Source of the DNA: Gammaproteobacteria bacterium
GTDB taxonomy: Bacteria; Pseudomonadota; Gammaproteobacteria; Enterobacterales; Alteromonadaceae
Length of the DNA: 64,000 bases
Assembly (NCBI GenBank): GCA_018825965.1
Contig: JAHKAA010000050.1
Span: forward strand, 216,346-280,345
Direction: 5' to 3'
Every line of letters starts with the position of its first letter. The stretch's first letter is position 1. The notes beneath the pieces are model-generated. The model was not told the origin of the DNA. It made no database searches and was given only the letters and a program-made list of their open reading frames with translations. Positions 41,306 through 50,489 of the stretch are shown piece after piece. Made by a program: the position numbers and the translations under genes.

Positions 41306-41656
41306 TTATTGATCCAGCGGTGTATTAAAGTTGGCAGGTTTGGTGAAATCACCTTTAATATCAACCAGCTTGTCGTCTTTAAAGTTGGCGATCAGTTGTT
41401 TTTCAAAGTTCTCACCGCGACCACTTTTTAATGCATAAAAATAATGCCAGATGTTGTCGTCAAAAGCGTTTTCAGCAACAGGGTTGCCTAACACAAAACG
41501 AACCTGTTCTTTGGTCATTTGAATACGCAGTTTGTCGATGTCTTTTTGTTCCAGAAAGTTGCCTTGTGGCACGTCAATCCGGTATACCCAACTACTGCAT
41601 GCTCCCAGAGTCAATGCTGTGGCCAACACCAGGGCCGTTTTCACTACTGCTTTCAT
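41306..41656 (-). CDS. bamE: Outer-membrane assembly lipoprotein BamE
   Basis: 116 aa from the ATG at 41656; an in-frame ATG at 41668 is also possible. Lipoprotein signal MKAVVKTALVLATALTLGAC, then the conserved YRIDVPQGNFLEQKDIDKLR and MTKEQVRFVLGNPVAENAF. BamE stabilises the BamA-BamD complex that inserts outer-membrane proteins. Located next to ratAB as in many gammaproteobacteria. Confidence 0.95.
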   Translation of the reverse strand: MKAVVKTALVLATALTLGACSSWVYRIDVPQGNFLEQKDIDKLRIQMTKEQVRFVLGNPVAENAFDDNIWHYFYALKSGRGENFEKQLIANFKDDKLVDIKGDFTKPANFNTPLDQ

Positions 41657-41784
41657 CTGTCTCTTCATCTGAATAAGTCTGACGGCATCATACCGCAAGC
41701 GTGGGCTGAAATTAAAGCCTTAATCAGACCTAAGTCGCCTGGCTAAGTTCGGGCGTTCTGAAAATTTTTCTGATAAGCCAGCTA

Positions 41785-43452
41785 CTAAGGTGCACATAAC
41801 AGCTCACGGGCATTGGCAATGGCGTTAGCACTGACGTTTTCACCAGCCAGCAAGCGGGCTATCTCCTGCACTCTTTCTTCGTCTGCCAGTTCACGAATAC
41901 GGGTTTCTGTGGCTATACCGTCTGTGTATTTTTCAACAAACAACTGATGATGGCCCTGGCTGGCGACTTGCGGTAAATGGGTGACACAAATCACCTGAGT
42001 GGATTCTCCCAACTGACGTAATAAGCGGCCTACACCAGCTGCAACAGGGCCACTGATGCCAACATCTACTTCGTCGAAAATCAAAGTAGGGGTGGTGACT
42101 TTGCCTGCCAGTATGACCTGAATGGCTAAGCTGATACGGGATAACTCACCGCCTGATGCCACTTTATGCAGAACCTGCAAAGGTTGGCCCGGGTTAGTGC
42201 TGACCAGAAAATCGACCTGATCCCAGCCGGATGCATTGGCTTTATCTATGCCTGAGCTTTCAACGGCAATATAAAACTTACCGTTGGCCATACTTAAGTC
42301 GGCCATGCTGTGGGCAATTTTATCGGATAACTCCAAAGCGGCAGATTTACGCAATTCGGATACCAGTTCGGCAGCATGGCAATACTGCTGCTGAGCCTGT
42401 TGAATTTCCAGCTGCAATTGCACTATGCGTTCATCATCTCCAGCCAGCTCTGACAACTGCTGGGATAATTGTTGATGGAACAAAGCCAGCTGATCATGCG
42501 GAATTTGATGTTTACGGCTTAAATTCAGCCACAGGCCTAAACGTTGATCTATTTCTGCTAAACGCTCCGGATCAACATCCACTTTTTCGCTATAACGGCG
42601 TAATTCGCGGCCTGCTTCTTCAATTTGTACTAAAGCTTCTGTCAGCATTTGATGAATAGGGGCCAAAGCAGGATCTACTTCGATATAGTCATCCAACTGC
42701 TGGCACGCATGGCTTAATAAACGATAGCTGTTGGTTTCTTCATCGTCATAAGTCAGTTGTAAGGCTTGTTGGCTGGCCTGGATCAGGCTGTGGCTATTGC
42801 TTAAACGCTGGTGTTCGGTTTCGAGTTGTGCAAACTCTTCTGCTCCAGGGGCAAACTGATCCAGCTCAGCCACCTGATATTCCAGCAACTGACGTTGTGC
42901 TTCACGTTGCTGCTGACTATTTTGTAGCTCGCCGTATTCCTGTTTCAGCTGTTGCCAGGCTTTCCAGTACTGGCGGCAATTGGCTAAAGCTGAGTGGGTA
43001 TTGGCATAAGCATCCAGCAATTGGCGCTGGTGATCGGACTTTAATAATAACTGATGGGCATGCTGACCATGAATACTCAGCAGGTGATGGCCTAAAGCTT
43101 TCAGTTGCTGGGCCGGTACTTGTACGCCATTGATATAACCACGGGAACGGCCTTCGTTGCCCACCACACGGCGCACTATACATTCGTTGCCCATGGCGAG
43201 ATCTTGTTCGGTCAGCCAGTGTTGAGCTGCGGCCAATTGACTGATATCAAAAGTGGCCACTATGTCGGCTTTGTCACAACCGGGGCGAACCACTAAACCA
43301 TCGGCACGTTCACCTAAACATAAAGACAGCGCATCTAAGGCTATAGATTTACCTGCGCCTGTTTCGCCTGTAATAGTGGTCATACCGGCGCGCCAGTCGA
43401 GTTCCAGTGCGCGCACTATGGCAAAGTTACTGATATGCAGATGGTTGAGCAT
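41785..43452 (-). CDS. recN: DNA repair protein RecN
   Basis: 555 aa. SMC-like ATPase: Walker A ITGETGAGKSIALDALSLCLG near residue 30, long coiled-coil (about 155-370), signature KVASGGELSRISLAIQ, Walker B PTLIFDEVDVGISG, and CVTHLPQVASQGHHQ. RecN tethers DNA ends during double-strand break repair. A LexA box upstream marks it as SOS-induced. The start at 43452 has GGGAG spacing. Confidence 0.97.
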   Translation of the reverse strand: MLNHLHISNFAIVRALELDWRAGMTTITGETGAGKSIALDALSLCLGERADGLVVRPGCDKADIVATFDISQLAAAQHWLTEQDLAMGNECIVRRVVGNEGRSRGYINGVQVPAQQLKALGHHLLSIHGQHAHQLLLKSDHQRQLLDAYANTHSALANCRQYWKAWQQLKQEYGELQNSQQQREAQRQLLEYQVAELDQFAPGAEEFAQLETEHQRLSNSHSLIQASQQALQLTYDDEETNSYRLLSHACQQLDDYIEVDPALAPIHQMLTEALVQIEEAGRELRRYSEKVDVDPERLAEIDQRLGLWLNLSRKHQIPHDQLALFHQQLSQQLSELAGDDERIVQLQLEIQQAQQQYCHAAELVSELRKSAALELSDKIAHSMADLSMANGKFYIAVESSGIDKANASGWDQVDFLVSTNPGQPLQVLHKVASGGELSRISLAIQVILAGKVTTPTLIFDEVDVGISGPVAAGVGRLLRQLGESTQVICVTHLPQVASQGHHQLFVEKYTDGIATETRIRELADEERVQEIARLLAGENVSANAIANARELLCAP

Positions 43453-43477
43453 GGTCCAACTCCCTTATACTGAATAA

Positions 43478-43493
43478 CTGTTAATTTATACAG
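43478..43493 (-). promoter_or_regulatory. LexA box upstream of recN
   Basis: CTGTTAATTTATACAG fits CTGT-N8-ACAG, 25 bp before the recN start. Confidence 0.88.
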
Positions 43494-43532
43494 TAATCCG
43501 GTTTTTAGCAAGGGAGTGGTGCAGAGATTTTT

Positions 43533-44426
43533 CTAGTAGAGTTTACTGCCCCAGCCCAGCTTGTTACGCAGTACGTTAAAGTAGCTGTAGCCAGGCGGGT
43601 GCACCAGTTTGAGGGGCTTAGGGTGTTTGCGAATACGGATTTCATCGCCAGGCATCACGGCCAGAATCACATGGCTGTCGCAACTGACTTGCAGATGGGC
43701 GTCATTACCGGGCGATACTTTTAGCACAATTTCACTGGTACCGGACACCACCAGAGGACGGCTGCTTAAAGTATGGGGGAACATGGGCACTAAACTCATC
43801 GCATCCAGTTCAGGGGTTAATATTGGGCCGCCGCCTGATAAAGAATAAGCGGTAGAACCTGTGGGGGTGCTGACAATGAGGCCGTCGGAGCGCTGGCTAA
43901 ACACAAATTCACCATTGATATAAGCTTCAAACTCAATCATATGCGCTACTTTATCGGCGTGTAATACCGCTTCATTCACAGCGCTGTTGCTGCTTTTTAC
44001 GCAGTCATTGCGATACACTTCTACTTCCAGCAGATTGCGTTTTTCAGTCACAAAATTACCTGCTAACACCGAAGCTAAAGGCGTTTCAAAATCTTCCGGT
44101 GATAAGTCGGTTAAAAAACCTAAGTTACCGCGGTTTACACCCAATACAGCGACACCAAAACGTGCCAGCACACGGGCTGCACCAAGCATATTACCGTCCC
44201 CGCCCACTACTATGGCCAGATCGCAGTTTTTACCCAGGGCCACTAAATCCATCACCTGTACATCAGGCAAAGCCAAAGATTCAGCTACTTTTTCTTCGAC
44301 GTACACTTTTAACTGCCGTGCCGTTAAAAACTGGTACAGGCTGACAAGGGTAGTGTTAGCTCCCGGATGATTAGGTTTGCCAATTAATCCAATAGTTTGA
44401 AATGCGCTGCCAGGGTTTTGACTCAT
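43533..44426 (-). CDS. nadK: NAD kinase
   Basis: 297 aa from the ATG at 44426 (MSQNPGSAF), after AAAGGAAC; the longer frame to 44507 is spurious. Motifs: VVGGDGNMLGAARVL (GGDG), GVNRGNLGFLTDL, FSQRSDGLIVSTPTGSTAYSLSGGGPI. It phosphorylates NAD to NADP. Its neighbours recN (same strand) and hrcA-grpE (divergent) match the recN-nadK-grpE order of gammaproteobacteria, with hrcA added. Confidence 0.96.
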   Translation of the reverse strand: MSQNPGSAFQTIGLIGKPNHPGANTTLVSLYQFLTARQLKVYVEEKVAESLALPDVQVMDLVALGKNCDLAIVVGGDGNMLGAARVLARFGVAVLGVNRGNLGFLTDLSPEDFETPLASVLAGNFVTEKRNLLEVEVYRNDCVKSSNSAVNEAVLHADKVAHMIEFEAYINGEFVFSQRSDGLIVSTPTGSTAYSLSGGGPILTPELDAMSLVPMFPHTLSSRPLVVSGTSEIVLKVSPGNDAHLQVSCDSHVILAVMPGDEIRIRKHPKPLKLVHPPGYSYFNVLRNKLGWGSKLY

Positions 44427-44516
44427 GAGTGTTCCTTTCATAGTGCGGCTTGAGTATACCCCTAGTTTCTGACAGGGAACAGCTTTGTGTATGCAGCGCT
44501 TTGGCAAAAGGCAAGG

Positions 44517-44546
44517 CTTGAATTTTTAAATAATGGCCCCACAATA
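44517..44546 (+). promoter_or_regulatory. Sigma32-type heat-shock promoter upstream of hrcA-grpE
   Basis: CTTGAA (44517-44522), 14 bp, CCCCACAATA (44537-44546), close to the sigma32 consensus CTTGAA-N13-17-CCCCATNT. About 70 bp before the hrcA start. No CIRCE inverted repeat was found nearby. Confidence 0.8.
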
Positions 44547-44617
44547 AACCAGAGTATTTCAGGCGGTATTTTAGTGTCGTTGTCTGAACAGTCTTTTTAA
44601 CCGGAGTAACAGCTGTA

Positions 44618-45643
44618 GTGGTTCAGTTAAGCAGACCAGAACTGATATTAAAACTCATTGTTGAGCAGTACCTGACGGACGGCATGCCGGTGTCGTCCAA
44701 GCTGTTGTGTGAGCAGTCCGAACTTGGCGTCAGCTCAGCCACAGTGCGGAATACCATGATGTTACTGGAACAGCAGGGCTTTATCCGCTCTCCTCATACA
44801 TCGGCTGGACGGGTTCCTACAACGTCGGGCATACGGCTGTTTATCGATAAAATGCTGCAGTTTGAGCCTTTGTCCGGGCGTTGGCTGGATGCTATTCAAC
44901 TGAATTTACCTCCTCAATTGCCTGTGTCTTTATTGTGTCAGCAAGCCGGCCAGCTGTTAGCCAACTTAACAGGTATGGTCAGTATAGTCAGTGCACCTAA
45001 GGAACAGGGCCGGGTGATACGGCAGGTTGATTTGGTGCGTTTAGCGGCGCAACGTTTATTGCTGGTTGTCATAGACGAAGACGGTGATATTTTGCACCGG
45101 GTGCTGTTTTACGACGATTTAATTGATAATCCCACTTTAAGCCGGGTGTTGTGTTTATTGAATGCTGCTTTGTGTGGTCAGGACTGGCTGGACGGTATTT
45201 CGCGTTTAGCTTTAATAGGGAAGCAAGAATGTGGCGCTGTGCAGGCTTTAGTGAAAACCGCTATGGCGCAGCTGAGTCTGGATGAGATGCAGCAGCATCA
45301 GCCACTGATTTATGGTCAGCATCAATTGATGCAGGCGAGCGACTATCACCGCGATCCAGAGTTGCAACAAGTGATAGAACTTTTAGATAATCCTGCCTGT
45401 CTGGTGAAATTATTAACGCCAGTCACTCAGGATCATCAGCCCAAATTAATACTGGGCCGTGAGTCTGGTATTGAACCCTTAGCCAAGGTGAGTTTGATTT
45501 GTGCACGCTACCGTTCTGAGCCACATGGCTTTATTGCCTTGCTTGGACCACGCCGGATGAACTATGGTCGTTTTGTGCCTTTAGTTGAAGCTGTAGCACA
45601 ACAAATGTTTTTTAACTTGAATCATCTTAATCAATCCCCATAA
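44618..45643 (+). CDS. hrcA: Heat-inducible repressor HrcA
   Basis: 341 aa from a GTG start. The N-terminal winged helix is typical: LSRPELILKLIVEQYLTDG, PVSSKLL, VSSATVRNTMMLLEQQGFI, SPHTSAGRVPTTSGIRLFID. The GAF-like middle and the end (YGRFVPLVEAVAQQMFFNL) fit HrcA. It normally binds CIRCE at groE or dnaK. Most gammaproteobacteria rely on sigma32 alone; here hrcA itself follows a sigma32-like promoter and is 29 bp upstream of grpE in one operon. Its targets lie outside the window. Confidence 0.93.
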   Translation: MVQLSRPELILKLIVEQYLTDGMPVSSKLLCEQSELGVSSATVRNTMMLLEQQGFIRSPHTSAGRVPTTSGIRLFIDKMLQFEPLSGRWLDAIQLNLPPQLPVSLLCQQAGQLLANLTGMVSIVSAPKEQGRVIRQVDLVRLAAQRLLLVVIDEDGDILHRVLFYDDLIDNPTLSRVLCLLNAALCGQDWLDGISRLALIGKQECGAVQALVKTAMAQLSLDEMQQHQPLIYGQHQLMQASDYHRDPELQQVIELLDNPACLVKLLTPVTQDHQPKLILGRESGIEPLAKVSLICARYRSEPHGFIALLGPRRMNYGRFVPLVEAVAQQMFFNLNHLNQSP

Positions 45644-45672
45644 TAAGCCAACCTATGGTGGAGTAGTAACTA

Positions 45673-46242
45673 ATGAGCGAGCAAGATAAAGTGCAAACTG
45701 AACAACAACAGGCTGCGGAAGCAGCGGCAGAGCAAGAAGTCGTAGAACTGACGCCGGAGCAGGAACTTATTGCAAAGCTGGATGCAGAATTACAGCAAGC
45801 AAAAGCCCAGTTGGCAGAGCAGCATGATTTAATGCTTAGAATTAAAGCTGAAGCGGACAACAGTCGTCGTCGTTCAGCTATGGATGTTGAAAAAGCCCAT
45901 AAATTTGCGTTGGAGCGTTTTGCCGGTGATTTATTACCCGTAGTAGATAACCTCGAGCGTGCTTTAACTTTCTTAAATCGTGACGACGACAGCCAGAAAG
46001 CTCTGGGTGAAGGCGTGGATTTAACACTGAAAGGTTTATTGGATACGCTGGCGAAAAACGGTGTACAGCAAATTGACCCACAAGGTCAGCCGTTTAACCC
46101 GGAATTCCATCAGGCCATGTCTATTCAGCCAAGTGCTGATGTGGCGCCAAATACCGTCACTTTTGTGATGCAAAAAGGCTACGAACTGAACGGCCGTTTA
46201 GTTCGTCCTGCTATGGTGGGTGTATCTAAAGCTGTTGAATAA
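45673..46242 (+). CDS. grpE: Nucleotide exchange factor GrpE
   Basis: 189 aa. Acidic, Gln/Glu-rich N-terminus, a long coiled-coil (about 30-75), then RIKAEADNSRRRSAMDVEKAHKFALERF and the beta domain with GVQQIDPQGQPFNPEFHQAM and GYELNGRLVRPAMVGVSK. It releases ADP from DnaK. dnaK is not adjacent. A strong terminator follows. Confidence 0.97.
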   Translation: MSEQDKVQTEQQQAAEAAAEQEVVELTPEQELIAKLDAELQQAKAQLAEQHDLMLRIKAEADNSRRRSAMDVEKAHKFALERFAGDLLPVVDNLERALTFLNRDDDSQKALGEGVDLTLKGLLDTLAKNGVQQIDPQGQPFNPEFHQAMSIQPSADVAPNTVTFVMQKGYELNGRLVRPAMVGVSKAVE

Positions 46243-46255
46243 CAAGTCACGGCTT

Positions 46256-46313
46256 AAAAATGAGCTCAGATCGATTATTCATTAGAAATAATCTGATCTG
46301 AGCTCATTTTTTT
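46256..46313 (+). terminator. Strong terminator after grpE
   Basis: TGAGCTCAGATC (46261-46272) pairs with GATCTGAGCTCA (46295-46306), extended by A and T runs outside and a partly paired ATTATT/AATAAT inside. Confidence 0.92.
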
Positions 46314-46362
46314 TGCTTACAATAGCGTTATTCGCAGTCTGGGCATTTGCAAAGGAATCTTT

Positions 46363-47643
46363 TTGTCTGATCTGGAGTCTGGTAGAGCGCCGTCTGTGCA
46401 ATCAGTGACTGAGCTGGTGCTTTGTCGCCACTGCGACCTATTGCAACAACTGCCACTTTTAGCTATTGGTCAGGAAGCGGCTTGCAGCCGCTGTGGTTAT
46501 TTGCTGGATATGCGGCAAAAAGATCCGGTATTACGTCCTGTGCTTTATGCCACAAGCTCATTATTTATGCTGTTTCTGGCGAACCTTTTTCCTTTTATTG
46601 GCATGGACGTAGCTGGCAACGTTCATATCATGAGCTTTTTTGATACCTCCTCTGTGTTATTTGATGAGCATCAGCAGTGGCTTGCTGTGCTGGTCTGGTT
46701 GTTTATTCAGGCCATACCGGCTTTTTGTATGCTGGCCGTCATTTATATCAAGTTGGGTATGGTACGCCGTGTGCGTGGTTTGGTCTGGACTGCACGTGTG
46801 CTTTATATGCTCAAACCCTGGAGCATGGTGGATATTTTCCTTATTGGTATTCTGGTTGCCTTTGTCAAACTGGTGGTGTACGCCGATATTTCTGTGGGTA
46901 TGAGTTTCTGGGCTTTTTGTTTATTTTGCCTGTTGCATTTACGCACTTTTCAGGTGATAGACCGTCACGCTTTGTGGGAGTCTATAGCCCCTGCGCCTCA
47001 GCCTGTGTCCGCTGATTTTGCTGGCCGCACCGGTGTTTCATTAAATTTAGCCAGCTGCAGCTGCTGCACTGCTATAGTGCCGCTGGAGCAAAAGTATTGT
47101 GATCGTTGTGGTACTAAAGTCACAGCCCGGATTCCGGCCAGTATACAAAAAACCTTAGCCTGGCTGATCACTGCTTCTTTGCTCTATATCCCGGCTAACT
47201 TACTGCCTATTATGGAAACTGTGTCTTTGGGTAGCAGCATTCAGTCTACTATCATCAGCGGTATTATATTGATGTGGCAGGACGGGGCTTATCCTGTGGC
47301 TATAGTGATTTTATTAGCCAGTGTGGTGGTGCCAGTGGTGAAAATAGTAGTGATGTTCTGGCTTTGTTATCTGGCCAGTCATACTGGGCATAAACGACAG
47401 CTGCTGTCGACCAGAGTGTATTTACTGGTCGACTGGATAGGGCGCTGGTCTATGGTGGATGTGCTGGTGGTGGCTATATTGGCCGCTTTAGTGCGGTTTG
47501 ATTTATTGATGGGCGTGTACCCTGGTATGGGCGCTATTATTTTTGCGACAGTGGTGATTGCTACTATGCTCGCTGCTATGAGTTTTGATCCACGTTTGTT
47601 GTGGGATCAACGGAATAAAAAAGAGGAGCTGCGACGTGGCTAA
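46363..47643 (+). CDS. pqiA: Paraquat-inducible protein A (PqiA)
   Basis: 426 aa from a TTG start with AAAGGAA upstream. Two tandem PqiA halves, each beginning with a Cys4 zinc ribbon (LCRHCDLLQQ with CSRCGYL; CSCCTAIVPLEQKYCDRCG) and followed by about four transmembrane helices with SMVDIFLIGILVAFVKL and SMVDVLVVAILAALVRF. It is the inner-membrane partner of PqiB in envelope lipid transport. The stop overlaps the pqiB GTG start. Confidence 0.93.
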   Translation: MSDLESGRAPSVQSVTELVLCRHCDLLQQLPLLAIGQEAACSRCGYLLDMRQKDPVLRPVLYATSSLFMLFLANLFPFIGMDVAGNVHIMSFFDTSSVLFDEHQQWLAVLVWLFIQAIPAFCMLAVIYIKLGMVRRVRGLVWTARVLYMLKPWSMVDIFLIGILVAFVKLVVYADISVGMSFWAFCLFCLLHLRTFQVIDRHALWESIAPAPQPVSADFAGRTGVSLNLASCSCCTAIVPLEQKYCDRCGTKVTARIPASIQKTLAWLITASLLYIPANLLPIMETVSLGSSIQSTIISGIILMWQDGAYPVAIVILLASVVVPVVKIVVMFWLCYLASHTGHKRQLLSTRVYLLVDWIGRWSMVDVLVVAILAALVRFDLLMGVYPGMGAIIFATVVIATMLAAMSFDPRLLWDQRNKKEELRRG

Positions 47644-49390
47644 GATGCAAGGCCGGGTGGCCGCGGTGAAAAAAATCCGACAATTGTCACCTATCTGGAT
47701 AGTGCCGGTTATGGCTGTTGTGATTGGTATCTGGATGCTGTACTACACCCAAAAAAATCAGGGGCCTGTCATCACGCTGGTGACACTAAACGCTGAGGGT
47801 ATAGTGGCAGGTAAAACTCAGATCAAAAGCCGCAGTGTGGACATAGGCAGGGTTGAATCAGTACAGCTGTCGGAAGACTTAAGCAAAGTATTAATCAAAG
47901 CCCGGATGGACCCGGGTCTTGATGCTCTGCTAAATGAAGACTCGCAGTTGTGGGTTGTCAAACCTACGATAGGCCGGGGTGGTGTCAGTGGTTTAAATAC
48001 TTTATTGTCCGGTGCTTATATTGAACTGCAGCCAGGCAAAGCCTCAGTCCATAAATATTATTATGAGCTACTCGACAGCCCACCTATAGCGCCGGCCGAT
48101 GCACCAGGGGTGCGTGTTACTTTGTTAAGTGACGATGCCACAGCTTTAGCTGTAGGCGATCCTGTGCTTTATCATGGTTATGCTGTAGGTACGGTGGAAA
48201 CCAGCAACTTTGTGGCTGAGCAAGGCCATATGACCTACCAGCTGTTTGTCCGCGCACCTTATGATTCCTTAGTCACGGAAAACGTACGTTTCTGGCAAGC
48301 CAGTGGTATGGCGCTTGATGTATCAGCGCAAGGAGTGCGGGTTGAACTGGCTTCTGTTGCTACTTTACTCAGTGGTGGTGTGCATTTTGCTGTGTTGGAT
48401 GGCTGGCCTGCAGGAGATAAAGTAGCCAACCACAGTGAATTTCAGCTGTTTAAAAATCCAAAGGCGATCAAAGAAGGTTTATATACCGAATACAACGAAT
48501 ACCTGATGTATTTTGACGAGTCGATCCGTGGATTGAGCGCAGGTGCGCCTCTGGAATACAAAGGCATACGCATTGGTACTGTGGCTGTAGCCCCTTACTT
48601 TTTTAACATGGAAAATCCGCTGGATGTTGCGTTCAAAAAAGGTATTCCGGTTTTGGTTCGGGTGGAGGCAGGCCGTCTGGCTGGTGAAATGAGCCTGAAA
48701 AAACTGGCGCAGGAGTTAGACACCGCAGTACAACAGGGTTTAAGAGCTGTGCTGAAAACCGGTAGTTTATTAACCGGAGCTCTGTATGTTGAACTGGTGC
48801 AAACCGATGCACAGATTGAATCCCCTAAAGTAAAAATCGCAGTGCCGGATCTTGCAGATGCTGAGCCTTCGGAAAAAGTTCAGGTCGCAACAGCGCAAAC
48901 GCCGGCCTTTTCCAGCCAGGCTTCATTGCCTGCACCTTTTGCTTTGGCAAATCATGCGGGTCTGAAAATTATGCCTACAGCACCCAGTGGTTTAGCCAAT
49001 ATTGAACAAAAAGTATTGCAGGTGCTGGATAAGGTGAACCGTTTACCTGTGGAAGATGTGTTGGCGCAAAGCTCTGCTACTTTGGCACAAAGTGAAACCA
49101 TGCTGAAAAATGCAGAGCAACTGATCCAGTCCCTGGATCAACTGGTGAAACACAATTCGGTACAGCAATTGCCTGCGGATTTGCAGCAAAGCCTGGCTGA
49201 ATTGCGTAAAACCCTGGCCGGCTTTTCTCCGGGATCGCCTGCTTATGAGCGCTTAAATGGCAACTTACAGTCGATGGATCAATTATTACGTGACTTACAG
49301 CCTGTGATAAAAACCATGAACAGTCAAAGTAACTCACTGATTTTTAATGCCGATCTGCCTAAAGATCCAATACCTGAGAAGGGCAACTAA
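47636..49390 (+). CDS. pqiB: Intermembrane transport protein PqiB (MCE family)
   Basis: 584 aa from GTG 47636 with AGAGGAG upstream, overlapping the pqiA end by 8 bp; ATG 47645 is an alternative. One N-terminal transmembrane helix (IWIVPVMAVVIGIWMLYY), then three MCE domains (GKTQIKSRSVDIGRVESV; DPVLYHGYAVGTVET; APLEYKGIRIGTVAV) and a C-terminal helical region with coiled-coil. PqiB forms a hexameric syringe-like tube across the periplasm for lipids. The first 17 codons of the longer frame from 47585 belong to pqiA sequence. Confidence 0.95.
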   Translation: MAKMQGRVAAVKKIRQLSPIWIVPVMAVVIGIWMLYYTQKNQGPVITLVTLNAEGIVAGKTQIKSRSVDIGRVESVQLSEDLSKVLIKARMDPGLDALLNEDSQLWVVKPTIGRGGVSGLNTLLSGAYIELQPGKASVHKYYYELLDSPPIAPADAPGVRVTLLSDDATALAVGDPVLYHGYAVGTVETSNFVAEQGHMTYQLFVRAPYDSLVTENVRFWQASGMALDVSAQGVRVELASVATLLSGGVHFAVLDGWPAGDKVANHSEFQLFKNPKAIKEGLYTEYNEYLMYFDESIRGLSAGAPLEYKGIRIGTVAVAPYFFNMENPLDVAFKKGIPVLVRVEAGRLAGEMSLKKLAQELDTAVQQGLRAVLKTGSLLTGALYVELVQTDAQIESPKVKIAVPDLADAEPSEKVQVATAQTPAFSSQASLPAPFALANHAGLKIMPTAPSGLANIEQKVLQVLDKVNRLPVEDVLAQSSATLAQSETMLKNAEQLIQSLDQLVKHNSVQQLPADLQQSLAELRKTLAGFSPGSPAYERLNGNLQSMDQLLRDLQPVIKTMNSQSNSLIFNADLPKDPIPEKGN

Positions 49391-49953
49391 TGCGTTATTT
49401 AGCTTATGTATTCTTAAGTCTGGCGTTGAGCGGCTGTAGCAGTTCAGCGCCTGAATTGCAGTATTACCGGCTGCCTGCAGTGGCTGCCAAAGCTCCGGCC
49501 GCAGCCAGTGTTAAAGTACTGGTGATCGAACCTGTGATGGTGGCCAGTTACTTAAACTCTAATGCGCTGGTGTATCAGAATAATGAGGTTAATCTGCAAC
49601 TGACCCGTACTCACCACTGGGCTGAAGCTTTGGATCAACAACTGACCCGCACTTTACAGGCGCATTTATCAGCGGCTTTAACGGACTGGCGCGTCACTCA
49701 GCAGGTTAGCAGCCCTGGTGATAGCCGTCTGACAGTGCAGGTGACTCAGTTTCATACCACTGCACAGGGCCAGGTATTGATCAGTGGGCAAGCCCATTTA
49801 TTGTCAGGTGCAGTGGTGAAGCAGCAGCCTTTTGAGCTGCAGTTGCCTCTTGCTGATGACGGTTATGATGCGGTAGTAAAAACTTTGGGCCAGGGCTGGA
49901 GTCAGGTCGCTGGCCAGATAGCAGCTATGATCACAGAAAGTCCTGCCTCTTAA
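49390..49953 (+). CDS. pqiC: PqiC/YmbA outer-membrane lipoprotein
   Basis: 187 aa; lipoprotein signal ending LALSGC. The ABC-type auxiliary (DUF330) pattern is seen: ELQYYRLPAV, VLVIEPVMVASYLNSNALVYQ, HHWAEALDQQLTRTLQAHL. It anchors the PqiB tube at the outer membrane. Its ATG overlaps the pqiB stop by one base. Confidence 0.92.
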   Translation: MRYLAYVFLSLALSGCSSSAPELQYYRLPAVAAKAPAAASVKVLVIEPVMVASYLNSNALVYQNNEVNLQLTRTHHWAEALDQQLTRTLQAHLSAALTDWRVTQQVSSPGDSRLTVQVTQFHTTAQGQVLISGQAHLLSGAVVKQQPFELQLPLADDGYDAVVKTLGQGWSQVAGQIAAMITESPAS

Positions 49954-49965
49954 TTTTGGTGTGAA

Positions 49966-50030
49966 GAAACCGGCTTTGGTCGGTTTCAGCTGCATAAAAG
50001 CCCTGCCTTATTGGTGGGCTTTGTTTTTTT
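49966..50030 (+). terminator. Two hairpins after pqiC
   Basis: GAAACCG (49966-49972) with CGGTTTC (49981-49987), then AAAAGCCC (49996-50003) with GGGCTTT (50016-50022) and GTTTTTTT. The second is a classic terminator. The rest of the gap to 50235 is A/T-rich and should hold the oad promoter. Confidence 0.88.
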
Positions 50031-50235
50031 ACCTGCCTGATCAAGTTCAGCTCCAGCATTGCAGTAGAAGTTTAGATTCTTAGCTGTCTAAATGGCTATT
50101 TCTTGCCTTTGTCAATAGAGTTACGTATAAGTTGTATAAATAACAGGCATCAATCAAAGTGATTAAGCAATGGCTTATGTTCTTTAGAGAAAACTGCTAT
50201 TAATCAATGCAAATTATTTATGGAGAGGACACAAG

Positions 50236-50487
50236 ATGGGCGCGGAGCAACAAGTCAGTGTTTTACTGTTGGATGCAGCTGTGTTGATGGTCGTGGGCAT
50301 GGGAGTGGTATTTAGTTTTTTGATGATATTGGTTTTTGCTGTTCAAGGCATGTCCAGATTACTCCGGCATTCGAGCCCGGCTTTACCCGCTGCTGTTGCA
50401 ACAACGCAACAGGCAACCGTTTCTCCTTCTGTTGTTGCCGCTATCAGCGCAGCCATTGAACATCATCAAAAACAAAATAAGGGATAA
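50236..50487 (+). CDS. oadG: Oxaloacetate decarboxylase gamma chain
   Basis: 83 aa, one transmembrane helix (VLMVVGMGVVFSFLMILVFAVQGMS) and a Pro/Ala/Thr-rich tail ending in a His-containing helix, as in OadG. It assembles the OadA-OadB complex and may bind zinc. First gene of a tight oadGAB operon; GAGAGGA precedes it. Confidence 0.93.
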   Translation: MGAEQQVSVLLLDAAVLMVVGMGVVFSFLMILVFAVQGMSRLLRHSSPALPAAVATTQQATVSPSVVAAISAAIEHHQKQNKG

Positions 50488-50489
50488 AA

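Noticed and set aside
44427..44617. CIRCE element for HrcA
   Set aside because: No TTAGCACTC-N9-GAGTGCTAA like repeat is present; only the sigma32-like promoter is supported.
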